This document shows, piece by piece, positions 16,691 to 26,916 of a DNA stretch of 64,000 nucleotides; within the stretch, counting starts at the first letter, position 1, and every line of letters starts with the position of its first letter. The stretch is from NCBI RefSeq assembly GCF_016919005.1, contig NZ_JAFFQE010000012.1:1-64000 (forward strand), read 5' to 3'. The position numbers and the translations under genes were made by a program. The DNA is from Desulfopila inferna (GTDB lineage: Bacteria > Desulfobacterota > Desulfobulbia > Desulfobulbales > Desulfocapsaceae). Under the pieces are notes generated by a model that worked only from the letters and a program-made list of their open reading frames with translations, was not told where the DNA came from and did not search any database.

Positions 16691-18328
16691 TTATTCCCAG
16701 ACATAGGTGGCTGAGAGCTCCGGCTTTTCCTGCCAGGGTGCTTTCAGATAATTCCAGACCTTGCTGTTGACCAGCCTGTCGATTTCCCTGTAGAAATTGG
16801 TTGCCCCCGCAAAACCGGCATAGGGGCCGCCCGAGTCGTAGCTGTGCAGCTGCTTCATTGGCACGCCGAGTTTCTGGATGGAGAATTTCTCCTTGATGCC
16901 GGCGCAGAAGAGATCAGGCTTCATGAGCTGTACCAGTTTCTCGGCCTCGTACTGGTTAAGGTCGTCGACTACGATGGTGCCGTTATCCATCACCGGATTG
17001 AGACCGTCGTAGGATTTAAATTCGACACCGGCCTTTTTCAGGGCCGCCAGCTCTTCTGCGGTCTTTCGCGGCTGAAAAAGCTCCGGATCCGGCTCGACGT
17101 GTATTTCCTCGATATTGCGGCTGTCGGCGTCGGTTTTCAGGAAAGGGATGACATCACGTCCCTCGTAATCGTCGCGGTGACCGAACTCATATCCGGCCGA
17201 AATGGTTTTCATTCCCAGTTCCTTGAAGAGCTCCTGGTAATGATGGGCGCGGGAGCCGCCCACAAAGAGCATGGCTGTTTTATCGACGGTTCTCGGATAA
17301 ACCTCCTTTTGAACTTCGCTAACCGCGACCATTTCCTCTGCGATAACGGCTTCGACTCTATCGATAAGTTCCTGGTCATTGAAATAGGTGGCGATTTTGC
17401 GAAGTGATTTGGCCGTAGCTTCAGCACCTACAAAATTAATTTTGATCCAGGGAATGCCGTATTTCGTCTCCAGCATGTCAGCGACATAATTGATGGAGCG
17501 ATGGCACATGACACAGCTGAGATCGGCCTGATTGGCCGAGGCAAATTTGTCATAGGTGGCGTTTCCGGAAAATGTCGAAATGTTGGTAATGCCGCATTTT
17601 TCAAGAATACGGTCGATCTCGAAGCCATCGCCGCCGATATTGTATTCGCCGAGCAGGTTTATTTTGAATTTTTGGTTTTTCTCTGTGGTGCTGCTGCCAA
17701 CTACATGCGTAAATACTTGATTGTTGGCAATATGGTGGCCAGCCGACTGTGACACGCCCTTGTAGCCTTCGCAGCTGAAAGCAAAAACATTGCAGTCGCC
17801 GAATTTCTCCTTCATGTTCCTGGCAACGGCATGAATGTCGTCGCCGATAAGACCCACAGGGCAGGTTGCAAAAACTGCAATAGCTTTAGGATGAAAAATG
17901 TCATAGGCCTCCTGGATAGCCGCTGCCAGTTTTTTCTCTCCTCCGAAAATAATATCTGAGTCATGCATGTCGGTGGACATGCAGTATGTGATGTAGTTGG
18001 AATTGGTGTCGTTTTTGGCATCGGTCTGATTCCTTCTGGTCAGCCAGGCATAGAAACCGCAGCCGATCGGGCCGTGGGCCAGATTGACGATATCACTAGT
18101 CGGTCCCATAATAACACCTTTGCAGCCGGCGTAAGTGCAGCCGCGCATGGTGATTATGCCGGGGATAGTGCGGACATTGGCAACAATCTCCGGAGTGGTG
18201 TTTTCCAGTGCCTCGTTGATCATTATCTGTTTGGCGCGTTTGCGGGCAACTTTAGGAGGATATTTCTCCAGTAGTTTTTCCTTGACGTTGTGCGGATCCC
18301 ACTGCACCAGTTTGTGTGCTTTTCCCAT
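16691..18328 (-). CDS. nifD: Nitrogenase MoFe protein alpha subunit NifD
   Basis: 545 residues from ATG at 18328, which has GAAGGGG about 10 nt upstream; a TTG three codons earlier is less likely. P-cluster cysteine regions GCTYAGCKGV, HGPIGCGFYAW and TCPVGLIGDD are present. FeMo-co ligands are seen as Cys in CHRSINY and His in LHSYDSGGPYAGF. An insertion of about 50 residues around EPDPELFQPRKTAEELAALK is characteristic of the group II/III NifD found with NifI regulators. Catalytic subunit for N2 reduction. Confidence 0.96.
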   Translation of the reverse strand: MGKAHKLVQWDPHNVKEKLLEKYPPKVARKRAKQIMINEALENTTPEIVANVRTIPGIITMRGCTYAGCKGVIMGPTSDIVNLAHGPIGCGFYAWLTRRNQTDAKNDTNSNYITYCMSTDMHDSDIIFGGEKKLAAAIQEAYDIFHPKAIAVFATCPVGLIGDDIHAVARNMKEKFGDCNVFAFSCEGYKGVSQSAGHHIANNQVFTHVVGSSTTEKNQKFKINLLGEYNIGGDGFEIDRILEKCGITNISTFSGNATYDKFASANQADLSCVMCHRSINYVADMLETKYGIPWIKINFVGAEATAKSLRKIATYFNDQELIDRVEAVIAEEMVAVSEVQKEVYPRTVDKTAMLFVGGSRAHHYQELFKELGMKTISAGYEFGHRDDYEGRDVIPFLKTDADSRNIEEIHVEPDPELFQPRKTAEELAALKKAGVEFKSYDGLNPVMDNGTIVVDDLNQYEAEKLVQLMKPDLFCAGIKEKFSIQKLGVPMKQLHSYDSGGPYAGFAGATNFYREIDRLVNSKVWNYLKAPWQEKPELSATYVWE

Positions 18329-18346
18329 AATATACAACCCCTTCTG

Positions 18347-18721
18347 TTAACCTATGGATGCTGATCCCGTTTCGCCGGTCCTTACGCGAACAGCGTTGCC
18401 AACCGGAAGAACGAAAATTTTGCCGTCGCCTGGCTTGCCGGTGCGGTTAGAGCCGATTATGGCTTCTATCACTTCTTTTACCTCGGCGTCATCGACGACC
18501 ACCGTCAACATGCGCTTTGGGTACAGTTTGCCTTTTTCACCAAGGAGAGCCGCAGCTTCTTCAAAGCCTTCTTCGGCCCCCTTGACCAGCTTGCGGTTGA
18601 CAAAGCCAAGCCCTCGACTCTGGGCTTCGTGGGCGAAAAATGCATCTATGCCGGCTTCGGTCAGGGCCGCTTTGGTTTCGTTCATCTTGTTCATGCGGAC
18701 GATCGCGATGACTTCTTTCAT
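18347..18721 (-). CDS. nifI2: PII-like nitrogenase regulator NifI2
   Basis: 124 residues of the PII family, with the longer T-loop region of NifI2 (ALLGEKGKLYPKRMLTVVVDD) and the C-terminal [20 protein letters not shown] signature. NifI1 and NifI2 form a complex that inhibits MoFe protein directly when ammonium rises and is relieved by 2-oxoglutarate. The ATG overlaps the nifI1 stop in ATGA, so the pair is coupled. Position between nifH and nifD is the standard one. Confidence 0.93.
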   Translation of the reverse strand: MKEVIAIVRMNKMNETKAALTEAGIDAFFAHEAQSRGLGFVNRKLVKGAEEGFEEAAALLGEKGKLYPKRMLTVVVDDAEVKEVIEAIIGSNRTGKPGDGKIFVLPVGNAVRVRTGETGSASIG

Positions 18722-19071
18722 GCCGTTTCCTCCGCTGTTGCCTTATCTTCCTTGATTCCGGAGCTGATCGTGTAGACATCCTCCACATCGGTGACAAATA
18801 TTTTGCCGTCACCGAAAGCTCCCTTCTTTCCGGAACGGGCCGCATCCATGATAGTGTCGATGGCAAAATCCCTGTCGCTTTTTTTGATGACGCTCATCAG
18901 CATGGTTTTGGGTATTTCGTCATAGGTGACTTCTCCGATTTTAATACCGCGCTGTTTGCCGCGGCCGGTGACAGAATATTTGGTTACGGCCGGGAAACCG
19001 GCATCCATGAGAGCGGCCAGGACGTTGTCGGCTTTTTCCGGTCGTACAATGGCTCTGATCATGATCATCAT
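18718..19071 (-). CDS. nifI1: PII-like nitrogenase regulator NifI1
   Basis: 117 residues. MIRAIVRPEKADNVLAALMD and YSVTGRGKQRGIKIGEVTYD are the NifI1-type PII start and T-loop, and FGDGKIFVTDVEDVYTISSG the C-loop. The start at 19071 has TAGGAGATAAG upstream; two further ATGs follow within nine bases. It acts with NifI2 in post-translational switch-off of nitrogenase. Confidence 0.93.
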   Translation of the reverse strand: MMIMIRAIVRPEKADNVLAALMDAGFPAVTKYSVTGRGKQRGIKIGEVTYDEIPKTMLMSVIKKSDRDFAIDTIMDAARSGKKGAFGDGKIFVTDVEDVYTISSGIKEDKATAEETA

Positions 19072-19102
19072 TGGGCTTATCTCCTAATAGGGTAAGTGGT
19101 AA

Positions 19103-20071
<969 letters not shown>

Positions 20072-20148
20072 TCACGAAAACACAAAGATATGGCCGTCGT
20101 CATAGAGCCGGAGATGGTTGCAGGACGAAGCGACAGTGGAATCCATTT

Positions 20149-20163
20149 TGTAAAAATCATACA
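20149..20163 (-). promoter_or_regulatory. Candidate NifA-type upstream half-site pair
   Basis: TGT-N9-ACA about 100 bp upstream of the nifH -24 box. The canonical NifA site is TGT-N10-ACA, so the spacing is one base short. Position suits an enhancer site, but the match is weak in AT-rich DNA. Confidence 0.25.
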
Positions 20164-20375
20164 AAAACGTACCCATTGAACATTTTATTATTTAGGTAAT
20201 AGAGTGATTGTATGATGACACAAAAATGTAAAATAAATGCGAAAATATCAGTGTCTATGCCGGGGTGTATGGGAATAAAATCATATAAAACAGCTATATA
20301 TACTGGTGGTACAGGGATTGCTAATGTGTTGTCACGATACATATTAAAAAGTGCTGATGCGCTTGAGGAGGAAAG

Positions 20376-21977
20376 ATGAATTCTGTCGACTTCAGGGGGG
20401 TACGGGCCGGAACGGAAACGCAGGGATTGGAGTTGCTGGCCCTTCATAGAATAACGGAACTTATCGGCAATGCGGCTGATCTGGAGATGACTCTGGAAAG
20501 TATTCTTGAGGTTGTCAACGAAACGCTGAAAATGCAGAGAGCCACGTTGTTGCTCTACGACACGGTTAGAGGAAGCCTTGTCATTACTGCATCGTGCGGC
20601 CTTTCGGAGGCTGAAGAGGTACGGGGAGTCTATAAGCCTGATGAAGGTGTGATCGGGCAGATTTTCAGGACCCGTTCGCCTTTTGTGGTGCCGGATATTA
20701 AGAGCGAGCCGCTTTTTCTCAACAGAACCGGGGCGAGAAACGCGGTATCGCGCGACAAGGTTTCTTTCCTTGGGGTCCCGGTAATGGTGAGCGGCGGTCC
20801 TGCCGGTGTTCTGACGGTCGATCGTCTGTTTGGAGATGATGTGTCTTTTGAAGAAGATATTCGTTTTCTAACGGTTCTTGCTACTTTGATGGCTCAATTT
20901 ATTACCCTGCACAGGGAGATTGGAAAAAAAGAGGCAAGGCTTGTGGAGGAGAACAGGTCGCTCAAGGCGAAAATACACCGTATTCATGACGGACATTTTA
21001 TCATCGGCCACTCAAAGCCCATGCAGGAGGTTTTCGGTATTATCGATAAGATATCGAAAAGCGACGCCACCGCCCTGCTGCTCGGAGAGTCAGGAACGGG
21101 TAAGGAGCTTGTAGCCCGGGCGATCCATGAGAGCAGTGAGAGGAAAAGCCGGGCTTTTATTAAAATTAACTGTGCCGCATTGCCGGAGACGCTGCTTGAG
21201 AGCGAGCTTTTCGGTCATGAGAAGGGTGCCTTTACCGGAGCTCATGCCACCAGGCCGGGAAGGTTTGAGCTGGCGGACAGCGGCTCGATTTTCCTTGATG
21301 AAATAGGAGAGATGCCGCTCTCTCTGCAGGCTAAGATTTTGCGCGTCCTTCAGGAGAGGCAGTTTGAGCGCTTAGGGGGGACCAGGACTTTCAAGGTTGA
21401 CGTGCGTGTGGTTGCCGCCACAAATGTCAGTCTTGAGGATGCCGTTGCTCGTGGGAAGTTTCGGGCGGATTTGTATTACCGTCTCAATGTTGTGCCAATC
21501 CTGTTGCCGCCGCTGCGACAGCGAAAGGATGACATTCCCCTGTTGTTCAATCACTTCCTGCTGAAGAGCAATCAGAGAAACGGCAAGGATGTGAAGATGA
21601 CATCTGAACTCCTTGATTTTCTGATGAGCTACAGTTGGCCCGGCAATGTGCGCGAGATGCAGAATCTGGTCGAACGTATGGTGATCCTGGCTGAGGGGGA
21701 GCGCGTTACCCTTAAGGATCTGCCCCCTAATATCCGGCACGGCGGGAGGCGCAAGGTCGCTGTCGAGGGAAATGTGCCTTTCTTGGGAAATGTTGAGCGG
21801 GTGGAGTCGTCCTCGGGCAGATCCCTTTCGCAGATTGAGCGCGAGGAGATTGAATCTGCTTTGATGCGCAACGGCTGGGTCCAGGCCAGGGCCGCCCGGG
21901 AACTCGGGCTGACTCAGCGGCAGATGGGCTATCGTATCAAAAAATACGGCCTGAGTCGATATGGCTCCTTTCGTTAA
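20376..21977 (+). CDS. nifA: Sigma-54-dependent activator NifA
   Basis: 533 residues. Order: GAF domain (about 20-185), AAA+ central domain with Walker A GESGTGKE and the sigma-54 contact loop GAFTGA, then a Fis-type helix-turn-helix at the end (NGWVQARAARELGLTQRQMG, followed by YRIKKYGL, a NifA-typical tail). It activates transcription from -24/-12 promoters. RBS GAGGAGG precedes the ATG. The linker lacks the C-x4-C metal motif of oxygen-sensitive rhizobial NifA. It is divergent from nifH with a 445-bp shared region. Confidence 0.93.
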   Translation: MNSVDFRGVRAGTETQGLELLALHRITELIGNAADLEMTLESILEVVNETLKMQRATLLLYDTVRGSLVITASCGLSEAEEVRGVYKPDEGVIGQIFRTRSPFVVPDIKSEPLFLNRTGARNAVSRDKVSFLGVPVMVSGGPAGVLTVDRLFGDDVSFEEDIRFLTVLATLMAQFITLHREIGKKEARLVEENRSLKAKIHRIHDGHFIIGHSKPMQEVFGIIDKISKSDATALLLGESGTGKELVARAIHESSERKSRAFIKINCAALPETLLESELFGHEKGAFTGAHATRPGRFELADSGSIFLDEIGEMPLSLQAKILRVLQERQFERLGGTRTFKVDVRVVAATNVSLEDAVARGKFRADLYYRLNVVPILLPPLRQRKDDIPLLFNHFLLKSNQRNGKDVKMTSELLDFLMSYSWPGNVREMQNLVERMVILAEGERVTLKDLPPNIRHGGRRKVAVEGNVPFLGNVERVESSSGRSLSQIEREEIESALMRNGWVQARAARELGLTQRQMGYRIKKYGLSRYGSFR

Positions 21978-22385
21978 GATTTATGCCGGGGCGGTGGTGC
22001 CCTTGTGGCAGCGTGTCGGTGATCTCTCTTTGTCTTGCCTGGCTGTTGGGGGCGTCAGCTTGTTTTGGTTATAATTCCTCGTACAATCAATTATATATCT
22101 GAGTAAAAAGATTGCGGTTTCGGGAGTGGGTAGAGGGGGCGTTGTGTAAAATATTTCAAAAATGTCATATATCGAAAAAACAAACTACAAATATGTATCG
22201 AAATACCTTTTGGGTAAAATGAGCACAACGCCAGTGAGATATTCAAGTGTTTGAAAAATAGAGTTAAATCAGAAATCGCCTCATCTGGCATGCCACTTGT
22301 AAACAGGGAACTCAGAAAATTTGCCGTGCAAAATTATCTGCTTTATGCAGGCAGGTAAAAATTAATTCTTCAGGAGGAACATGTT
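21978..22385. other. Intergenic region upstream of amtB
   Basis: About 400 bp, AT-rich from 22080 on. The only feature I can support is the sigma-54-like site at 22286-22301 and the amtB RBS (AGGAGG near 22372). No gene seen. Confidence 0.5.
22286..22301 (+). promoter_or_regulatory. Sigma-54-like promoter of amtB-glnK
   Basis: TGGCAT-GCCAC-TTGTA. The -24 element and spacing fit, but the -12 GC is GT, so it deviates from consensus at a key base. Location 85 bp upstream of amtB and the nitrogen context support it. Confidence 0.5.
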
Positions 22386-23726
22386 GTGAAAGTACGAATA
22401 CGAATGAAACCTAAAACCTATTGGGGCGGGGCCGCTTTTTTCGCAGTTCTGGCTGCCGGATTTCCGGCTTTGGCGGAGGATGGAAGTCTTGGCGATACCG
22501 TGATACATCTCGCCTATTCGATTGATACCTTCTACTTTCTCATGTCCGGTGCGCTGGTCATGTGGATGGCGGCAGGTTTTGCCATGCTGGAGGCTGGTCT
22601 TGTGCGTGGCAAGAACACCGTCGAGATACTAACCAAAAACGTGGCGCTCTATTCCATCGCCTGCATCATGTATATGGTTGTCGGCTACAACATCATGTAT
22701 GGTGACGGCAATGGCGTCATTCCGGGTCTCAGCTTCTTCCTCGGTCCCGACAATGGTGTCGATGATGTCCTGGCCAGCGGCGGAGCGACCTACTATTCCA
22801 AGATGTCTGATTTCTTCTTTCAGGTTGTCTTTGTGGCCACGGCAATGTCGATTGTCTCCGGTGCCGTTGCCGAACGCATGAAGCTTTGGGCTTTTCTGAT
22901 CTTTGCCGTGGTGATGACCGGCTTTATCTACCCAGTCCAGGGATACTGGAAGTGGGGCGGCGGTTTTCTCGACGGTCTGGGGTTTCTCGATTTTGCCGGA
23001 TCCGGCGTCGTACATCTCTGCGGAGCCTCGGCCGCTATTGCCGGAGTACTGCTGCTTGGTCCCCGAGCAGGAAAATATGTTAAGGAAAGAATAAATGCCA
23101 TCCCCGGCGCCAACCTGCCGCTGGCGACTCTGGGAACCTTTATCCTCTGGTTAGGCTGGTTCGGATTCAACGGCGGATCCGAATTGAAGATCAGCAACAT
23201 AGAGGAGGCCAATGCGGTAGCCATGGTTTTTGTCAATACCAATACCGCCGCTGCAGGTGGTCTTGTCGCCGCACTGCTTTTCTCCCGTGCCTGGTTCGGT
23301 AAAGCGGATCTCACCATGGCGCTCAACGGGGCTCTTGCCGGGTTGGTGGCTATTACCGCTGAACCGCTTACTCCCAGTCCTCTGCTTGCCACTATAGTCG
23401 GTGCTATTGGTGGTCTGATTGTCGTTGCCGCCATCGTCTTCATCGACAAGGCAAAAATCGATGATCCGGTAGGTGCGATTTCCGTGCACGGAGTCGTGGG
23501 AATATGGGGGCTTCTCGCCGTTTCCTTTACCAATCCTGAAGGTTCAATCGTTGCCCAGCTCATCGGAATAGTCGTCATCTTCACTTGGGTTTTTGGTACG
23601 AGTTTTATCACCTGGCTGATAATCAAGGCCGTTATGGGGATTCGTGTGAGTGAAGAGGAAGAGCTTGAAGGTTGCGATATTTCCGAATGCGGCCTCGATG
23701 CCTACCCGGAATTCACCAAAGACTGA
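22386..23726 (+). CDS. amtB: Ammonium transporter AmtB
   Basis: 446 residues. Signal-peptide-like first helix (FFAVLAAGFPALAED) then about eleven membrane helices with Amt motifs: MWMAAGFAMLEAGLVRGKN, DFAGSGVVHLCGASAA, LGWFGFNGGSE and ISVHGVVGIWGLL, the last two carrying conserved pore residues including His in GVVHL and VHGVVG. It conducts ammonium across the inner membrane and is gated by GlnK. Start GTG at 22386 lies 8 nt after AGGAGG; the ATG at 22381 is followed at once by a stop. Confidence 0.95.
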   Translation: MKVRIRMKPKTYWGGAAFFAVLAAGFPALAEDGSLGDTVIHLAYSIDTFYFLMSGALVMWMAAGFAMLEAGLVRGKNTVEILTKNVALYSIACIMYMVVGYNIMYGDGNGVIPGLSFFLGPDNGVDDVLASGGATYYSKMSDFFFQVVFVATAMSIVSGAVAERMKLWAFLIFAVVMTGFIYPVQGYWKWGGGFLDGLGFLDFAGSGVVHLCGASAAIAGVLLLGPRAGKYVKERINAIPGANLPLATLGTFILWLGWFGFNGGSELKISNIEEANAVAMVFVNTNTAAAGGLVAALLFSRAWFGKADLTMALNGALAGLVAITAEPLTPSPLLATIVGAIGGLIVVAAIVFIDKAKIDDPVGAISVHGVVGIWGLLAVSFTNPEGSIVAQLIGIVVIFTWVFGTSFITWLIIKAVMGIRVSEEEELEGCDISECGLDAYPEFTKD

Positions 23727-23810
23727 AAGGAGATAACTATTCAGCAGTACACCATCCGGAGTCTACGCTTACCTGTCCATGATCAGGCGTCCAGCATACC
23801 CAATGTATAG

Positions 23811-24257
<447 letters not shown>

Positions 24258-24319
24258 TTTCAGGTGAAGGGAAAAGCCTTGACTCAGTTTTCGGTTTTTT
24301 GGAAGCTGACTTCAACCAT

Positions 24320-24337
24320 GGCTGAGAATTCTCAGCC
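24320..24337. repeat. Perfect 18-bp palindrome
   Basis: GGCTGAGAATTCTCAGCC, fully self-complementary, between the 3' ends of glnK and nifV, just before the shared terminator. It could be a protein site or an extra stem; no function assigned. Confidence 0.6.
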
Positions 24338-24349
24338 GTATTTATGAAA

Positions 24350-24385
24350 AAGCCCCTGCTTCCCCAGAAGCCAGGGGTTTTTTTC
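24350..24385. terminator. Bidirectional rho-independent terminator
   Basis: CCCCTG-CTTC ... GAAG-C-CAGGGG hairpin followed by seven T on the plus strand and preceded by five A, which gives a T-run on the minus strand. It serves convergent glnK and nifV. Confidence 0.85.
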
Positions 24386-24410
24386 GTATAAGCTTGTGTT
24401 AAAAGAGTTG

Positions 24411-25487
24411 TCATGCGGGGTCATTCAAGCTGTTGCTGGCCAGAAAGCTCCTGATTGATTTCAGCTTCCTCTCGTCAATGACTCCTGCGACCCGATGTCC
24501 CTGTGCTTCCAGATGTGCCTTGATTGCTCTTCTGCCGGCTTTTGGGCCGAGAACAAGCTTGCGAGTAGCGCCGATAGTCTCGGGAGGATATGGCTCGTAT
24601 GTCGCCGGATTCTTGTAGAGCCCATGGAGATGAAGTCCTGTTTCGCAGGTGAAGATATCCTCTCCGGTAAGGGGACGATTGGGTGGTATTATTCTTCCTG
24701 CTATCTTCGCGGTATATCGGGAAAGGGGACGTATGGCTTTTAGATTGAATGGGATATTCTTTTTCAGTTTCAAAATGCCGGCAAGTTCCTCAAGGCTCGT
24801 GCACCCGCATCTTTCTCCCAGGCCAAGTATTGTGGCATCGGCGCTGGTTGCACCGTTTTCCAGGGCGGAAAGGGCATTGGCGGTAGCCATGCCCAGATCG
24901 TTGTGGCAATGTATCGCTATTTCACACCGTTTGAGAATCACTGAAACGGCGCTGACGCATTCGATGATTTCCTGCGGTGTGGATGTTCCTATGGTATCGG
25001 CCAGACGGATACGTAATGCTCCGTGACACTCGGCCAGTGCCGCCATGCGCAGGAGAAAGCTTTTCTCCGCTCTGGTAGCGTCCTCGAAACCGACGGCAAC
25101 TGGCATCCCCATTCTTTTTGCCTGGTCAATGCTTGTAGTCAGCCGGTTGGCGATCCATTCCCTGTCCTTTCCCATTTTATCCCGAATAAGAATATCCGAC
25201 ACCGGAATAGACAGAGAAAGAATATCGGGCCTGATAGTGGCTGCAAAGCGGATATCGTCTTTATTGCAGCGGCACCAGAGGGAGCAGATAAGCTTGGGGT
25301 GGACTCTTTGGCAATAATCGATCAGGTTGGGAGGACAGCTGATCAGCGAAGAGGAGATGCCGATTTCGATTTCACCGATCCCCACTGCCACCAGGCCGTC
25401 GATAATCTGCTTTTTTTCTACGAGAGAAAACCGGACACCGGGTGTCTGTTCCCCTTCCCGAAGTGTAGTGTCAATAATTGCGTTCAT
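24411..25487 (-). CDS. nifV: Homocitrate synthase NifV
   Basis: 358 residues of the DmpG/HMG-CoA-lyase-like TIM barrel family. IIDTTLREGEQTPGVRFS at the N-terminus, IHCHNDLGMATANALSALEN (metal-binding His-x-His) and LGLGERCGCTSLEEL are the homocitrate/isopropylmalate synthase motifs. It condenses acetyl-CoA and 2-oxoglutarate to homocitrate, the organic ligand of FeMo-co. Strong RBS AAGGAGGTC. Nitrogenase assignment rests on the sigma-54 promoter 42 bp upstream and the nif neighbours; a lysine-pathway or citramalate enzyme is less likely. Confidence 0.9.
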   Translation of the reverse strand: MNAIIDTTLREGEQTPGVRFSLVEKKQIIDGLVAVGIGEIEIGISSSLISCPPNLIDYCQRVHPKLICSLWCRCNKDDIRFAATIRPDILSLSIPVSDILIRDKMGKDREWIANRLTTSIDQAKRMGMPVAVGFEDATRAEKSFLLRMAALAECHGALRIRLADTIGTSTPQEIIECVSAVSVILKRCEIAIHCHNDLGMATANALSALENGATSADATILGLGERCGCTSLEELAGILKLKKNIPFNLKAIRPLSRYTAKIAGRIIPPNRPLTGEDIFTCETGLHLHGLYKNPATYEPYPPETIGATRKLVLGPKAGRRAIKAHLEAQGHRVAGVIDERKLKSIRSFLASNSLNDPA

Positions 25488-25528
25488 CGGACCTCCTTCA
25501 GGGAATAGTGGCGTTTACCGGGAGATGT

Positions 25529-25544
25529 TGCAATACCGGTGCCA
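25529..25544 (-). promoter_or_regulatory. Sigma-54 promoter of nifV
   Basis: Minus strand TGGCAC-CGGTA-TTGCA, full match to consensus with correct spacing, 42 bp upstream of the nifV start. Confidence 0.9.
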
Positions 25545-25569
25545 CGGCTAAAAACTGTAGGAATATCCT

Positions 25570-25680
25570 AACCCAGCTGAGCTGGACTCTTCACAGTACT
25601 CCCTTGAGAGGTTTAAGAACCTTTAGACAGATAATTTTCTTGCAAAAAATAACAAGAAAAAAATCCGTAAGGTTCTAATT
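25570..25680 (+). repeat. Dispersed repeat family B, copy 1
   Basis: Begins AACCCAGCTGAGCTGG (perfect CCAGCT-G-AGCTGG palindrome), has a spacer (CTCTTCACAGTACTCCCTTG) and then the AT-rich hairpin part (AGAACCTTTAGACAG, TTTTCTTG ... CAAGAAAA, TCCGTAAGGTTCTAATT). Other copies are at 35303, 46085 (inverted), 56309 and 56407. Confidence 0.8.
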
Positions 25681-25800
25681 ATCGTTATAACCGGGAGGTA
25701 GCGAAGCTGTCCTGTTTAGAAAGGACAGGCTAACCGGAGAAAAGGTTTCAGGTGCTAATTGTTCATTATTGAAGAAACACTACAAAAAAGAAGGGGAATG
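25681..25800. other. Hairpin-containing intergenic stretch
   Basis: Between the family B repeat and the 3' end of the FAD oxidoreductase gene. It contains TGTCCT-GTTTAGA-AAGGACA flanked by AGC/GCT, plus ACCGG on both sides, suggesting a folded RNA or a factor-dependent terminator for the minus-strand gene. I could not match it to a riboswitch class. Confidence 0.35.
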
Positions 25801-26916
25801 TCATTTTTCCAGTGCCTGAAATCGATGCATAAATTTTTTGTCTATGTAGTCCTTGATAAAAAAAGCACTCTTGCCTCCCCAGGTTATGGGGCCTTTCTGT
25901 AACGCGCCTATTTTTTCACCCAGGTTAAAGATCAACAGGTACTTTCCTCCAGTCTGAAATTTTTTCAAAGGAACATTGTTCAGAACAGCCTGTATGTTGT
26001 GGAGCAAAACAGGATTTTGCCGTACCGCATAGACACCCACCTTATCCAGAGGTTCTGGCGAAAAGCTAATGCAGTCTCCACCTCCTAATATACTCTTGTT
26101 TTCAGTAGCTTGCAGGAATTCGTTGACCAGCAGACCTCCATCGGGACCTGTTGCCAGTCCGGAGTCGGCAAAAAGGGGCGACGGCTTGGTCCCGATGGCC
26201 AGAAAAATAATGTCCGAGGAAAATCGCTGACCATTTTCAAGAATGATGGTGCCATCATTAATCGCTGCGGCGTAGCCCGATTCGTCGATAATGATATCCC
26301 GGTGCTGAAAGGTTTTACGGATAATTTTCTGAATTGATCGGCTGTAACCCTCCATCAGTTTCTTTCCGGCAAAAAGTCTGATGGTGATATTTTTGCACCC
26401 TGTAGTACGCACCAGGTGATAGGCATTGCCTGCTATTTCTACAGCGGCAGGACCGCCGCCTATCACACCAATGGCGATGGAGTTGCTGTTGCATTTGGCG
26501 ATAATCTTCTGCTGTGCTTCCAAAAGCCTCTCGATCGGTTTTGCTGAAAAAATATTTTTGCTGGAGCCTTCAATCGGCAATGACGGCACATAGCTGCCGA
26601 CATTGCAGGACAGAACGTCATAGGGAATCGTTTCTCCGGTATCAGTGAGTACTGTCTTCTGGTCTGCATTGATGCCGGTGACCTTGGCCTTGAAGAAACG
26701 ACATCCCTGGCGCTCTACGACAAAGCGGGTTTTGAAACGTATTTGATCCGGGCTGTAGTGAGTGCTTAGCATTCCCGGACCCATTCCCGAATAGTAGTGA
26801 TAGGCAGAGGGCTGGATCACGGTCACCAGGTAGCCGGCATCCTTGAGATTCCTCAGGTTGGCAAGAATTTTCATATGGGCATGCCCGCCGCCGGCCAACA
26901 CAAGCTTTTTACTCAT
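25801..26916 (-). CDS. FAD-dependent pyridine nucleotide-disulfide oxidoreductase (NDH-2/SQR-like)
   Basis: 371 residues from ATG at 26916, the start directly preceding KKLVLAGGGHAHMKIL; the ORF upstream of it is the previous gene's frame-shadow. FAD-binding GGGHAH motif at the N-terminus, second Rossmann motif GVIGGGPAAVEIAG near residue 145, and GGGDCISF near the end. The GGHAH form resembles the NADH-dehydrogenase-like domain that is fused to SelD in some organisms. The gene overlaps the end of the probable selenoprotein gene by 8 bp, so the two are coupled. Substrate unknown; quinone, sulfide or selenide are possibilities. Confidence 0.8.
   Translation of the reverse strand: MSKKLVLAGGGHAHMKILANLRNLKDAGYLVTVIQPSAYHYYSGMGPGMLSTHYSPDQIRFKTRFVVERQGCRFFKAKVTGINADQKTVLTDTGETIPYDVLSCNVGSYVPSLPIEGSSKNIFSAKPIERLLEAQQKIIAKCNSNSIAIGVIGGGPAAVEIAGNAYHLVRTTGCKNITIRLFAGKKLMEGYSRSIQKIIRKTFQHRDIIIDESGYAAAINDGTIILENGQRFSSDIIFLAIGTKPSPLFADSGLATGPDGGLLVNEFLQATENKSILGGGDCISFSPEPLDKVGVYAVRQNPVLLHNIQAVLNNVPLKKFQTGGKYLLIFNLGEKIGALQKGPITWGGKSAFFIKDYIDKKFMHRFQALEK

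Noticed and set aside
22928-23626. Minus-strand ORF (232 residues)
   Set aside because: Antisense shadow of amtB; low-complexity proline and alanine text.
25681-25770. Riboswitch for a downstream gene
   Set aside because: No plus-strand gene follows, and the sequence matched none of the classes I compared (glycine, c-di-GMP, Moco, fluoride).
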